Of a stretch of DNA of 64,000 nt, positions 35,721 through 49,332 are shown piece after piece; position 1 is the first letter of the stretch, and every line of letters begins with the position of its first letter. The notes beneath the pieces are model-generated. The model saw only the letters and a program-made list of their open reading frames with translations, did not search any database and was not told where the DNA came from. The position numbers were made by a program, and so were the translations under genes. This DNA comes from Coffea arabica (lineage: Eukaryota > Streptophyta > Magnoliopsida > Gentianales > Rubiaceae), in contig NC_092323.1 in the NCBI RefSeq assembly GCF_036785885.1, forward strand, positions 9,308,501-9,372,500, read 5' to 3'.

Positions 35721-36432
35721 AAAAAAGCTTTTTCTCTTCAAATTAAATAATTAACTTCACTTATAAATGATTATTATGATAAACTCCGCTTAAATGATAA
35801 TGAATGTTTAGAATATGGAATGTCAAAAAAATTCCTTGTAGTTCACAGTTGTGTAGATGTGGAAAAAATTTCAACAATTTAATGAAAATGCTTAATTTCT
35901 GAAATACGCAAAAAAAAATCGAGAATCATGATGAATATAATAATTGGAGTCCATAGATTTACAGAAATATTAGATAGATTTCTGATATATAAATATACGT
36001 AAGTGATAATATATAGATTTATATATATTTTTTATATACGTTTGTGAGAAACATAAGATATACTTTATTCTTAAATTTTGAGCAACCAGTTTGATCATGT
36101 GTTATAGCGTTCAAAGTAACTTCACTTAAATGATAATCAATGTTTAGAATCTAAAACATGGAAAAAATTTTCTGTTCTACTTCACAATTGTGTGGATGTG
36201 GAAAAAATTTCAGCAATTTAATCAAAATACTTAATTTCTAAAATGTCCAAAAAAATTCAAGAATTAAATCAAAATATTTAATTCAAATGCAAAAAAAAGC
36301 CACGAATTGAACTTCGTCCCACAAATTAAATAACATGTTTAAATAAAATCCGAAATGTGGAAAAAAATCAAGAATTTAATCAAAATTTTTAATTGAAATG
36401 TACAAGAAAAAAATAAAACCATCAATTGCGTT
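35680..36432. repeat. Diverged AT-rich tandem repeat, left of the Tat element
   Basis: Units such as TTCACTTAAATGATAAT, TGTTTAGAAT and CACAGTTGTGTAGATGTGG recur near 35690, 35750, 35840, 36117 and 36175, with one spacing of about 365 bp. The same type of sequence resumes at 50229-50830, right of the Tat insertion. Confidence 0.6.
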
Positions 36433-37335
36433 TGTACGCGATAAAATTTCAAATTTGCAGAAATAAGAAATATACACGACAAATATGTGATATATAAATT
36501 TAAGAAAAATATGTGAGTACAATCTCTGGGTTTTTCTCGAACTTGTGGTGAGTTTCCCTCGATTCTCCTCCTCGAACGCCAATCCAAGGGCTTCGCAGCT
36601 TATTCTTGGATCCACCACCGATTCCTTCAAATCTTGGTATAGAAGATTTGAAGAACTTTTGAAGATATTTGAAGACTCAAGTCTTGATATATGGGAGACT
36701 TGGAGAGCTTGAAGATCCTGACCTTTGTAGCTTGTAGCTTGGAGCTTCAATGCTTTGAGCGTGTGAGATGCCTCTTGGTGTCTCTGTCTTTGTATATCCT
36801 TGATGTGGTTGAGAGACCACTATTTATAACTGTAGCAAGAGGTAGAAGTTGAAGACCTGTGTATCACTTTACTTGTCTTGCAAGACGTGCAGTCATATTA
36901 GGACTGTGCCAGTCAAATATTATCTCTTCATTTTATATTTATTAATAAAGAGATAAGTAATTCATCGATTGGCCAAACTCATGGGGACACGTGACGTGGC
37001 GCCGTTTGACTGGCCAAGCTATTGCAGTATATAAGAAATATATTTGGATTAAACAACTCTAAATATTATCCCTTTCATAAGAAATAAGTATTTAGATATT
37101 TATCCAATAGACATGTGACATGATATGATTTGGTTGGTGGAGATGTCCCTGCAATTTGAATTGATTTGGAACACCTCAACTTGACACGTGGCCATATATA
37201 ATTGGCCATTTAATAACTAACCTTTCCAGGTGTACATGACATATGACAATATCCGATTGGATAAAAATAAACCATAAAAATGATTTATAGACCAATGGTA
37301 ATTTTTAGAATTTAATTAAAATTCCATTGTCTACA
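36433..37335 (-). repeat. 3' LTR of the Tat element
   Basis: Matches 49333-50228 almost throughout. On the minus strand it begins TGTAGACAATGG and ends in CGTACA. A TATA box reads TATAAATAG near 36830. The sequence right of it on + (AATGCCCCCTCGAAAC) is the purine tract on the minus strand (GTTTCGAGGGGGCATT), which primes plus-strand synthesis. Confidence 0.92.
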
Positions 37336-38870
37336 AATGCCCCCTCGAAACTTGTTTGCGAAGAGTAAAACTTGAACGGACAAGTTTCGACATTCTTCAT
37401 TTTTTTTCCCTCAATTTGATTTGAATGCCGCAAGGCTGAAATTTAAGCATCAATATAGCCACAGGTCTTGATTAATTCATACGATATAGCCATGGATCTT
37501 GATTAATTCACTTGAACTTCACATTTTATATGGGTTCATAGTCACGGGTCTTGATTAAGCCATACAACATGCCCGCCAGCTTCCAAGTAGTATTTGAATT
37601 CCAAATAGTATTCGATGTTGATGATGATTAGGAAAATACCGAGGCCGAATTACTCCATATTGGAGTCTTACAACAAAGTCCGTGAATGGACTTAAAGCTT
37701 TACAATTTCATGGCTTTTGAATTGGTCATAAGATGACCATACGGGGGCCATCAATCCATGCAACATTTAGTAATATCAATCCTAAGGTCAAAACATATCA
37801 TGCCAAAGCTTCAAGTCCACCGTGCATCATCAAACAAGTTTTGGTGGCTAATTTCTAATATGACTCTCTCGTGGCCCACAAGACTTTTCCTATATCAACC
37901 ATGATTGACCAATCCCAAGCCAAATTAGAATTCTTGACCGTAGTAAACTACCTGGCCGGCAATTACTGACATAGTCCACGAGACTCTTGATAAATTCGTT
38001 TCGGCTCAGTAAAGTCATTCCAACAAGGAATCGACTTCCTTTCCAAATTTTTACGGATAAGACTTTCTTTTAGGCTCGGATTCTCATCAAATTTTTTCCT
38101 ATAAATAGTCATGTCTAGGCCACAACTTTTGAACGAGCTTTTTTTCTTCAGCTATATCATCACGCGGCCGCTGCTGCAAGGGACAGCCATCATCCGCCGG
38201 TTATACTCCAACAACTAGTACTTTCCTTCGTTTGTCAGGTACTTCAGAGTTTTTTTTTGTTTGCCTTACCCGCAACATTTAGTTGTTACAAGGGGTCTCG
38301 GTCAAGGCTCTTACGTGTCTCATCGTTAGATGCTTTGAACATGATCAGCACTTGAAATTTATTTCTTTACTCAGCGTGTGCCTTTGACTTGTATCCCCAA
38401 CATATTACAAGGCAACTTGGCCCTTTGATTTATCTACTAAAATAACGCCAAGCATGATATTTGAGCTATTACTCATGGCTGAAAATTTAATCTCAATTTT
38501 CGTAACTTTTTTTTTTTTGGCTCATCTATTAGGATAATACCAATTATGATACTTGAGCCCTTTCTCTCTCTTTTTTTTTTTTTTTGCTCGTCTATTAGGA
38601 TAATACCAAATATGATATTTGAGCAAAAACCTTTTCCCTTCTTTTGCTAGAACTCCGACCTTAAGTGTTTTTTTTTTTTGCCCCAATTCATGTCAATATT
38701 TCAACTTTACTAACTTGTTCTCCTGTAGATAATCCACCTCGTGCCCGAAAAGGAGCTTGAAACAATTTCAGAGATTTGAAGAAAGCCACCGATTAGGTAA
38801 TTTAATTACCAAAATTTTGTAAGAAGTTCCCTTCATCGTCTAATACTTTCTTTTTCAAAATTTCAGCAAA
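37336..38870. other. Non-coding spacer between the aORF and 3' LTR of the Tat element, with short repeats
   Basis: No ORF is present. At 38428-38472, 38522-38561 and 38589-38625 a unit CTATTAGGATAATACCAA, TATGATACTTGAGC recurs in diverged form, separated by T-runs. Long spacers with tandem repeats are typical of Tat/Ogre elements. Confidence 0.55.
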
Positions 38871-38871
38871 T

Positions 38872-41800
38872 ATGCAAATTAAGGACTACACCACGCCATT
38901 GCCACATATTTCATTGACGGATGAACGAGATGGACCTCAATCAAAGAGTTTGTCACTACATGTTCATAAACAAGCAATTGGCCCGTTCGCTGAGTTTTTC
39001 ATACCCCTTGCAGGATGTTTTCATCTCGAAAATTGGACTAGCAAGTGGACTAAGGAAGTGATGGCATCATCGACTTTCTCCACCACTTCGAGAGAAGAAG
39101 AAGTGATCGTATTAAACTCGTCACTTCACAATGGAGATTCGAAAATAGCCAAATTCACGCTTCCGTTCGTGGGTTTCAATATCGATAAGACTACATGGAA
39201 GATAGGCGTGCTTCACCTCTCATTATTGGGAGTGGGTTGAGGACATCCTTGGAAGATATAAAGAAGTGCTCACCCGTGCTGGCATATTTGAAGCTGTCTA
39301 CGCGTCGAAATACTCCTACGACCGTTGTGAGAATATCTTGCGAGCATTCTCCAAATATTGGTGCCCCTCGACAAACACACTCCATACGCCCGTTGGGGAG
39401 TTGTCCATCACACTTTGGGACCTTTATCGACTTGGTGGCCTTTCGATCGACGGCTCGTTCTTTGATGAAGTTGTTCCTTCAGCGCAGGAACTTCTCACTC
39501 GTGATAAAGAAGGGAAGTCCTTTCTCCCTGAGAGCTGCAGGCATCTTTTTTTGGCTTACTACCACCTCTGGACGAATGACCAATGGGTATGGATGAAAGA
39601 CTGGATTCGCTTCTGTTTCAAATGAGAGACTAGGTATAGGGCTCCTCCGAATAGGGCGAAGAGAAGAAAGACCACATCTAAACCGAAAATGACTTACAAC
39701 CCTTCTGGAATCTTGGAGCCGCACGACCTTGCTGACACGAAGGACTTCAACGTCCCTTTCGACACACTGGGTATCCCGGGGTCTTTAAGAAAGAAAACCT
39801 ATACTGCGACATTCATAGCGTGTTGGATTTGCAAGTTCCTTTTGCCAAGCAAAAAGGTCGATCGTATTCGCCCAAGTGTCTTCAAGGTTGCATACTTAAT
39901 GGCCACAGGGAAAAGATTTTGCCTTGCAATCCCCGTTCTTGCGAGCATATATCATGGGTTAAGGGAGATCATCTACGCCCCTAACCTTGGAGAATGCGAG
40001 TTAACTTTTTCAATCCATTACGTTTATGCTTGGATTGATCAATATTTCGATGTATATTTTGAAAACAATCAAGTGAGTAGCCACCACGCGCGCATGACAA
40101 GATTTAGTGGTGAGAAAATGACAATATTTTATGGCCAATCAGAAGTTGAGAAAATCTTCAAAGAAGTGAATCCTTTGATGCTTCCCAAATTGTGCTGGAC
40201 TGAGAATAAAGAAAAAGTGTTAATCGATGATGGATCCTTATCATCAAGACTCACGAGCTACTTTATTAGTTAACGCTCTTGCCATTTAACTCTACGTAAG
40301 GACAATACTTTCATTAATGAAAAATATAATCCTTGCAGGTTTAGCAGACAATTCGGCTTCTGTCAGGACATCCCCAGCAACTTGAAAGAGATCACTCACA
40401 CTTATACCTTGGGTGAGGTTATTCAACTATGGAATTCCTCAGTTCGCACGCAAACGCAGTCTCAGATGATTATACCCACGCACAGAAAGTATCCATTGAT
40501 CATAAAAGACTATGACGCCTGGTGGTCGACTCGGTCAAATAGTGTCTCTTCAACTTCCTTTAAATTCACCGTTAAGATCCCTCAGCAATCATCGAAGAAG
40601 GGTAAGATTACCTCCGCCAACGAGTCAGTGCATCATAATGGAGCTATAGAGATTGTAACGGGTCTTACCTCATCCACCTTGCGGAAGAACAAAATTACTA
40701 GTAGTCTCTCGAAAAATATTGTCACAAAAAATAAGTCTTTAAAGGACTACCGACAGGCCATCAAAGAGGCGCAACCAGTGATTCCAATAAAGAAGACGCC
40801 GTCCAAAATTTCAAGATCCGTATCCGTGACTCACATAGAAGAAGATGTCGAAATTGAAACGGTGGACGATTGTGATTCTATTGAGGCTATAGAAAAAGAA
40901 GGGACTCAAATTCAGGGCATCGGATCTACCCGAGAAGGAATCCATTCGTTGGCAAGCGGTAGCAGTAGTCAAAACCGTCATTGGAACCGATCAAAGAAGA
41001 GGACATTTTCTGATTTGGAGGAGGTTTCCTTTACACCACCGTCAGTTGGAGTGTCACCACTTAAGGTAATCATCTCGCTATATTTTTTTCCTTTTTTTTT
41101 TGTAATTTTTTTTCAGCCCCCGTTTCTTGAATTCTGTCAAGAAGATGTTGGTACCAACTCACCAATTGAACTTGAAACTGATGCTATAATTTCAAACAAG
41201 AAAAGTGACGAAATCGTTATCAGCATTCCAAAATAACTTGCCCCCAGTGGAGGTACCTCGTCAATGCATAAAAAGGAGTTGACTAGTTCGCACGAAATTC
41301 GAAAAAGATCTAAGGTAGCATTGGTTTCAGAGTTTCATGGCCAAAAGTTGATCCAGACGCATTGAAGAAAATACTTGCAGAGTTTGTGGATGGATTTTCG
41401 CGGACAGATTCTTGACACTCCTATTGAGCAGATCTTTTCTTTAAAAGAGTGCGCAGATAAAATCATTGCGAAAATCACAAGAACGGGTCCTACCAATGGT
41501 CTCCCTTTAAAGGACTTCTTGATAGAATTGTTTGCCAAGACGGAGGCATATGATGTTTCGGCATCTTCGTCATGAAAAAAGATGAGTAAAGAAACACATG
41601 CAGAAATCCTTTCCAAAGTGACCGCCCAACTCGGGAGAGTTAAGGCGAATGAAGAAAAACTAACTCGTCATCTACAAAGTCTTGAAGAAAAGCTGCAGTC
41701 TATTGAGGACAGGAAGAAAACTCTGCAACAGGAACTTATTGATTTGGAGAAACAATGTCTGAAAATCAGGTCAATTATCGATCAAAAGTATGAAACTTTC

Positions 41801-41959
41801 AAAGAAATCCAGACTGAAATAACCCGGGCACATGATGAGCTCTCTTCTATTGAAAGTACCAGCATCTTGACTGATGACGCAGTGAAAGAACTTGAAAACA
41901 TGAAGTCTGCACTTGAATCATGCAAAATAACTGTAGTGGATTACAAATTTGACATTTAG
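38872..41959 (+). pseudogene. Antisense extra ORF of the Tat element: plant-mobile-domain-like plus coiled coil
   Basis: One reading frame runs opposite to gag-pol through most of this region. A frameshift lies near 39210 (frame changes to HYWEWVEDILGRYKEVL), and in-frame stops lie at 39623 (TGA), 40271 (TAA), 41234 (TAA), 41363 (TGA) and 41573 (TGA). The N-terminal half resembles the plant mobile domain (PMD, aminotransferase-like family): VYASKYSYDRCENILRAFSK, GELSITLWDLYRLGGLSIDG, CRFSRQFGFCQDIP. Then come a basic Ser/Lys-rich linker and, at 41582-41959, a coiled coil (EEKLTRHLQSLEEKL). Such additional ORFs in antisense are reported for Tat elements. Their role is unknown. This copy cannot be translated in full. 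Confidence 0.75.
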
Positions 41960-42402
41960 ACTTTTCACCATGTCTTTTTTCTGAATTTTTCTTTTTTTTC
42001 CTTGTAATGAATTTTCTTTTTTTTTATGAATAATTAAATGCTTTTCATTTCTTATCTCTTATTATATATTTTTTTTTCTAAGAGAAAAGTACTTTTAAAT
42101 TTGGCATTTTATTTCAAAGAATAAAAAACGATTTTTTTTTTACAAGGAAAAAGGGTTTGATTTAGAAGATATAACTGAACTTAGAAGTTACCCACCAAAC
42201 TGCCTACGTATCCCAACAAGGGAATCAAGTCACACGTAGTTCCTGCCGTTCACATTTTAATCTCATGCGGGTCAGGAGTATTTATTTGTTTACCACCTTA
42301 GACTTGGTGGAGTGTTTTAGCAGTTTAACCACATACTACACTATTGGTGGTTGTCATTCACAGTTTTAACTCATGCGTGCCGGGAGTCTCGCGCGGTTCC
42401 CA

Positions 42403-44180
42403 TTACGCATAGTACTTTTTTAGGTACTTTCCATTAATGGGGCCAATCCTTAATCCATCCTCAGCAACCAACTTGTATGAGTCATTTGTGTACACTTCTT
42501 GAATAACATATGGACCATCCCACTTAGGAGTAAACTTTATTTGTCCGCCATGAGTGAGAATGATCGGCCTCCGAACGGTGAGCACTAACTCTCTAATTTA
42601 GAAAGAGCGAGGTCGAACGTGCTTATTGAATACTTTTGAAAGGCGAGACTAATAGCACTCAATCCATTGCTGAGATTCCAATTTCTTTTCGTAGAGTGTT
42701 TCTAACTCCTCAAGGCGAAGACGAACATTATCTTCTTCATTGAACCCTTCTTGAATCGCAATTCTTTGCGAAGGTATTTGACACTCAAGTGGAAGAACAG
42801 TTTCAACACCGTAAACAAGCGCGTATGGGGTTGCTTGTGTGGGAGTTCAAAAAGTAGTTCTGTATGCCCAAAGCGCTCTCCAATTCGAAAATGCCAATCC
42901 CTTTTCGATTTATCCACGATTTTTTTCAACAGATTACATAAGGTCTTGTTGAATGCTTCCGCGAGTCCATTTGCGGCCGCATAATACATGGACGAATTGT
43001 ATTATTTGAAATGAAATTTTTCGCAAAGCTTGTTCATTGCTACATTGCAAAAAGGTTTACCATTATCAGTGATGATATAACGTGGGACTCCATACCGATA
43101 AATGATGTGTGAGCGAATGAAATCTACTACATTCTTCTTTTTGACCTCTCTTAGAGGAACCGCTTCGGCCCACTTTGAGAAATAATCCGTCGCTGCCAAA
43201 ATGAAAATGTGTCCTCCAAAAAATTTTGGGAACGGTCCAACTATATCCAAATCCCAAGCATCGAATGGCCAAGAAGCCACAGTTGGATGCAATGGTTCAG
43301 GAGGTTGACGGATGAAATTGCCATAAAATTGACAAGCTTGACATCTTCTAGCAAAATCGATACAGTCTTTTACCATCGTCGGCCAGTAGTATCCCATTCT
43401 CTTAATGCAGAAATGTAATTTTGGGCCAGATTGGTGAGCACCACATATCTCTGAGTGAGCCTCCTCCATTACTTGCATAGACTCATCTTCTCCAAGACAT
43501 TGTAAAAACACCCCATCGAATGATTTTCGATAAAGCTTCCCTTTGTAGTAAATGAAACGTGACGCTCGACGACGTATATCAACCTTTTTCTTGGGATCTT
43601 CTGGTAACTTCCCATGATTAAGGTAATCAATGATGAGGTGACGCCAATCCTCTTTTTTGATCTCGTGGACAAAAATATGATAAGCATTTTCTTCCTCACC
43701 AGCATCTTCTTCACCGAACATCAGAGGTATGACCCAATTTTGACATATTGAAATTTGATTTCGATGAGAAGATAGAGTGATTAGGGACGCCACCCTTACC
43801 AAAGAGTCAGCCTGTTGGTTGAAATTTCTAGGGATATGTTCTATAGTGACATTATCTAAATATCCCATGAGTTGTCTTGCATACTTATAATATGGGATCA
43901 ATTCAGGCTTTTTGACATCATAAATACCAAGAAGTTGATTTACCATTAATTTGAAATCACCATAGACCTTAAGATGCAACTGTTTCATGTCTACGGCCGT
44001 TTCCAAACCGAGAATCAATGCCTGATATTCGGTCACATTGTTTGAACACCGACGTGTTAAAGTGAAAAAGCATAACAATATATCTGATTCAGGAGTATAA
44101 AAGATAAATCCTGCACCAGCTCCGTCACGATGCGCGGCTCCATCGAAATACATCAACCACGGGGATTCGAACATAAACAC
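42403..44180 (-). pseudogene. Tat pol: second RNase H and integrase (broken)
   Basis: On the minus strand, 44180 down to 43002 is one frame with an archaeal-type RNase H (YFDGAAHRDGAGAGF, NVTEYQALILGLE). The integrase zinc region follows (HSEICGAHQ...C..C, CQACQFYGN), then the catalytic core with WDLDIVGPFP and YIITDNGKPF. It continues after breaks at 42989-42702 (NGLAEAFNKT, the catalytic Glu region) and 42585-42403 (a C-terminal domain with FTPKWDGPYVI). At least two frame breaks lie between these pieces. The product would integrate cDNA in the nucleus. Confidence 0.85.
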
Positions 44181-44300
44181 TTATTCTTCGGGGAGTTCAT
44201 CAGTCAACTCCTACTCGGCAGGTATGGGATGATCGGCTAAAAAGTTTACCAATATTTGTCCTTTGACAGCTTTTGCAGGTACATAAATAATTTCGAATTG

Positions 44301-46048
44301 TTAAAACTGGAGGTACCATCTCACGAGCCGATCAGACAGTACTGATTTTGTAATGACATATTTAATGGGATTAGACTTTGATATGAGTCGAATAGTGTGT
44401 ACTTGAAAATAATGTTTCAACTTCTGGATGACAAATATAAGTGCCAAACACAACTTCTCGATGGGTGAGTAATTTAACTCATTAGATGTCATCATCCGAC
44501 TCAAGTAATACAGCGCATTCTCCTTACCTTCATCGTTTTCTTGAGCAAGTAAAGCCCCAACCGACCGTTCTTGAGTAGAAATATAGAGAATCAATGATTT
44601 CTCTGGAATGGGTGCAGCCAACACTGGGGGATTCATGAGGTACGTTTTGATGCTTGTAAAAGCTTTCCTACATGATTCATCCCATTCGAAGGGTACCCCT
44701 TTCTTTATCAGTCGACTGAAGGGTTGGCATCGTCCGGCCAAATTAGAGATAAACCTCCGGATATAAGCCAACTTCCCTTGAAGGCTTTTCAATTCATGAA
44801 TATTTCGCGGCTCAGGCATGTTCACAATGGCATCAATTTTAGATCGATCGACCTCTATTCCCCGTTGATGAACGATGAAATCGAGAAACTTGCAAGAAGT
44901 GACTCCGAATGCGCACTTCAAAGGATTCATCTTCAGTTGATATCTTCGAAGGCGTTGGAAAACTCTTCGAAAGTCTTGAATATGATCATCTCGCTTCTTT
45001 GATTTCACCATAAGGTCATCAACGTAGCACTCCACATTTCTATGGAGCATATCATCAAATATTCTTTGCATTGCCTTTTGATATGTTGCTCCAGCATTTT
45101 TCAAGTCAAATGACATTACTTTATAGCAATAAATTCCTTAGGAGTGCGGAAGGCAGTGAGCTCCTCATTCTCGGTCGCCATGCGTATTTGATTGTATCTA
45201 GATGATCCATCGAAAAAAGATAGTGTTTCATACCCGGTTGTTGCATCTACCGTCAATTCTGTGATGGGGAGCGAAAAATCATCTTTGGGGCAAGCCTCAT
45301 TTAAGTCCCGAAAATCAACACAAATTCGGATTTGCCCAATCTTCTTCTTTACAGGGATAATGCTAGAAATTCATATTGGATATTTCACTTCCCGTATGAA
45401 TCCAATTTCAATCAATCTATTCATCTCATTTTCTATCAGAGAAATCAATTCGGGTCGAAAGCGCCTTTGAGTTTGCTTGACGGATTTTGTTCCTCGCTTG
45501 ACAGATAAATTAGGAACGGCGATCATTGGATTCAAACCAGGCATTTCTGAGTAATTGCAGGCAAAGACGTCCCTGAACTCGAGCAGCAAATCAACATACT
45601 CTTTCTCTACTTCAGAAGTCATACAAGAGTTTATGTAAAATGGGCGAGGATCGCCGCTTGTGCCAAGCTTAATCTCCTTTAGCACATCGAGTGTATTTTT
45701 TACCCTTTGTTCAAGTTCAGGGGGAGCGTCATCCGCATCTTCTTTTTCTTGTTCGGGATAACTGATCGTAATATGTTGACAGGAAGCCATACTTTCTTGA
45801 CCCTGTTCTTTAAAAATGATTTTAATTCTTACATTGAATAAGTCTCTATAGTGCATGAAGAAATTGGAGACTCGCTTTCTTGGTCCGTTCTTCTTTATTG
45901 GAGTAAGACTTTCTTCCTTGGCAACTTGGTACTCTTGCTTTTCACTGCCTAATCTTTCATAGACCGGCGGTTTCAAATTTTTTAGCTGCAGGCTGAGTCT
46001 GTCAAACACAGAAGTACGCTTTGACTTATTTCTCAACCTATCGAACAC
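44301..46048 (-). pseudogene. Tat pol: reverse transcriptase and first RNase H (broken)
   Basis: 46048-45371 carries the RT N-terminal part (RFRPELISLIENEMNRLIEIGFIREV). 45370-45117 continues with NEACPKDDF, FFDGSSRYNQIRM and AFRTPK. 45116-44301 has SFDLKNAGATYQ, the catalytic CYVDDLMVKS and PLKCAFGV, then a Ty3-type RNase H. A stop lies at the end of the first piece. A single missing base near 45136 (AAGGA where AAGGGA fits) shifts the frame before the YVDD block. The FSGYN element common in the group reads SSRYN here. Confidence 0.85.
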
Positions 46049-46235
46049 AGATCTCTTTCGACTTGTGACCTCAATTTTCTTCGTTCACGTAGTTACAATT
46101 TGCCCTTTTGATCATTATACGCACTGGAGAAAGCGGTTTATAACCAAGACCCATCGATAAACTTTCAACATTATAACCGTTTTCTTTCAACATTTTCTGC
46201 ATAGGTGTTAATCCATGAGTCTTCTCACCAGTTAT

Positions 46236-47299
46236 CTAAGGAGGGAGTTTGCCCAATGCATGCTTCTCATTTGGGTTATTACCGACCTTAGTCAGAAGTC
46301 TATATGCGTTTGGATCAAAATCTTCTTGAGTTCGATTAGTTGGTAGTGAGTAGTGTTCTACTGCCGGTTCTTCTTTGGGACGAACAAATCCTTGCAAGTT
46401 CACTTTCTCACTTTTAACAGGCTCTATTTTGGTGAGCGAAACATTTAATGTATCATTCCTGATAAAAGAAGACTGACATTCTTCCCTCTTTGATCTTGAA
46501 ATATACCGCAAAATAGGTACTTTGAAATCTTGACTTTCTTCCTTTACTGATTCTTTTCTTTTTGCATCTTTCTGAGGGTAAAATTTGGCGTCGGTAAAGT
46601 GAGCCTCGATTTCAGTGAAAGGTTTATCATTGGCAACAATCTTCATAACTATCCCGTCTCGACAATATTTGAAACATTGATGCAGAGTAGATGGTATAAT
46701 TTCATTCTCGTGAATCCAGGGTCGTCCCAAGAGCATATTATAAGAGGTTTTGGCTTCAATGATATGAAATAACGCACTTGAAAATAACTCACCAATGAGC
46801 AATTCAAGTCTTATGAAACCAATTGCTCTTTGCCCACTTGGTTAAATCCTTGGATCATGTGGCGGCTCTGGGAGAGTTAATCGCTTGAGATTTCTAGTTC
46901 TTTCATAGTACATACGGACATAATATTGACACCAGATCCCCCATCAATGAGTATCTGATTCATCTTCTGTTCTCGGACATACGCACTAACAAACAAATGT
47001 CGATTGTGGGTTTTGAACTCAACAGTTAAATAGTCAACATCAAAAATAATAATTGTTGCACAATCCACTGGTGGTTTATCATCGATTTTGAGTTTTTCCT
47101 CAAATTTAGTGCCAATTTGTGTGATTTGACGATTTTCAACTTTAACGACATTGCAAGAAGTGGAGTTATCAGTATCGTCTCTTAAATACCCCTTGGGTAT
47201 AAATTCTCTCAATGTCACGGGCTGTCGAATCTCTTGAAGGAGCTGAAAATCTGAAAAAATTGGCGTTGTAGCCACCCCTTTTTGTTTTCTTTGTTGCAT
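46236..47299 (-). pseudogene. Tat protease region (broken)
   Basis: 47299-46877 holds the aspartic protease active site ILIDGGSGVNIM, preceded by DVDYLTVEFKTHNR. 46802-46236 continues with SYNMLLGRPWIHENEI, the usual C-terminal retropepsin block. A stop lies between the two. The region upstream at 47588-47169 is a Lys-rich linker. Confidence 0.75.
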
Positions 47300-47599
47300 T
47301 TCGTTGTTTCATTATCACTTTAGACTTTGTCGAACGAATATTTTTTGAAAAGATGTGCTTCTTTGTTTTTGGCTTGCAAGTTCTCTTTCGAGTGACTAAA
47401 GTCCATCTTTCGTTGTCATCTTCATTAACGTCTTCAATTGAGGATTTTTTAAGCTCTTTAGACAAAGCACTACTTGATGTGGATAACACTTCTATCGGAC
47501 AACACACAGATCTAAACATTATTGTTGTTTGGTTTGCCGATACCTTATCCTCCTCAAGAAAGATTTTTTCTTGATGGGTTAATTCCATAATTTTGTCCT

Positions 47600-49260
47600 T
47601 AAAAACAAATCATTTAGTGAGAGGGTGGCCAATCAAGCGGTGATAACAGCAATAATTTGGATCATTGACTTGCCCGGCTTCCTCTGGCCGCTTCATGTCA
47701 GGAAGTTCAAGGAGCTTCTTCTTGAAAAGATCATCGAACATCCCTTGTAAATCGGATTCAAGGAAGAGGTATTCCTTTTCTTGCATTTATTTTAGAGTGA
47801 GTTTTCTTACCGACCTATTTTGAGGGGAGTCTACCTTTTCAGTGACCTTTCGGTTCACCTTGGTGACAATCTTCATGGGAGTTGTATTTATTGTCATGGA
47901 TTCCTTATTACTGAATCTTGAAGGAGACTAGCCCCCTTTTTTATTTTCTTGCCTTTCATTGCTTTGACGAGGCGGCTACACTCGCGGAGCTTGAATAGGA
48001 AGCCCATCAGTTGCATTGACTGTGATGCTTAACTCCATATCATGAGCACGAGTAGCTAATTTTTCAAATTTATTTGGACGTATACCCTGTAGAATGTAGC
48101 TCAGGCTCCAATGCATTCCTCGGATGCACATTTCTATGGCAGAGAGTTCAGACAGTCTGTTCTTGCAGTTGACACTCAGACTTCTCCACCTATCAATGTA
48201 GTTGACCACTGGTTCATCCTTTCATTGACGAGTGTTAGTCAACTCCAGCATACTAACGATTCTTCTAGTGCTGTAAAAGCGATTCAAGAACTCTTGTTCC
48301 AATTGTTTCCAACTGTCGATGGACCCCGGAGTGAGATCAGTATACCAATCAAACGCGTTGCTCTTCAAGGATCGGACGAATTGTTTGACTAGCAGGTCAA
48401 CATAGGTTCCAACATTATTGTAGGTTTCGACAAAATGGGCCACATGTTGTTTTGGACTTCCTTTCCCATCGAACTGCTGAAATTTAGGCGGTTGATATCC
48501 AGCAGGCATTGCTAGGTTATCAATTCTAGCAGTGTAAGGTTTGCAGTAGGTAAAGCTTGACTTTGAACCACCCTCTTTTTTATCTTTGATCACGCCTTCA
48601 ACAAGTTCCTTCAATTATTTCATAGGGATAGTTCCATCGGCGGTCACATATACTTCCTTCACCTTGTCTTTGCCTTTAGATGAGGGAATTTCACGCTCTT
48701 GGTGCTCCTTAGGGTTCGCATGGGTTCCTTCAGGAGCATGATCTTTTTGGGTGAGCAGTTGAGCAATAAGAGCATCTTGGTCCTTGATGCGTTTCATCAT
48801 GGTCTCCATCATCTTGGACATTTTCAAAACTTGTTCTTCGAGATTTAAAGTATTTGTCATCATAGCAGGCATTGCAGTAGAAGAGCCAGCAGAATCTTCA
48901 ATAAAAAATCTTGAATGAAGAGTTTCATGTGAAGAGGCTAATCCAGTGCTTGATGAATCATCGTCATGCTTAGAAAACTTGGATTCGGATCCAAATTCGA
49001 GCATGGCAAGACACTTCTCAATCGAGACAGAAAAGTCTTGGATCCCCATCGTGGAAGAATAGCTCATTGGTGATGTTGAACCGAAGACGGGCGTTGGCGC
49101 CGATGGAGCTTCCATGCTACTTTGGGTGGAGACTCGTCATACTCCTTGTTACAGGACCAATAGCGCGGGTATTGGTGGCAACATGTTCAGCTTCCTGAAC
49201 AGGCTTAGCATCAGTAGCCTTGGAACGTGCAATCATGATTTTGTTGCTCTTTGGTGCCAT
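47600..49260 (-). pseudogene. Tat gag (broken)
   Basis: On the minus strand a start at 49260 (MAPKSNK) is followed by a frame break at 49117. The next piece is 49115-48615, with a coiled-coil heptad region (NLEEQVLKMSKMMETMMKRI). A TAA at 48615-48617 is followed by the capsid-like part 48614-48222 (PPKFQQFDGKGSPKQHVAHF, SWKQLEQEFLNRF), then 48209-47976. Near 47650 is NYCCYHRLIGHP, a CCHC-like zinc motif of Tat Gag. The TAA at 48615 replaces a likely Gln codon. Confidence 0.75.
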
Positions 49261-49332
49261 TGATGATGCATGTAGTTGAATATTCGAAAAGAAGAGATGG
49301 AAGGCATAGATGGTCCCACCGGGCCAAAAATT

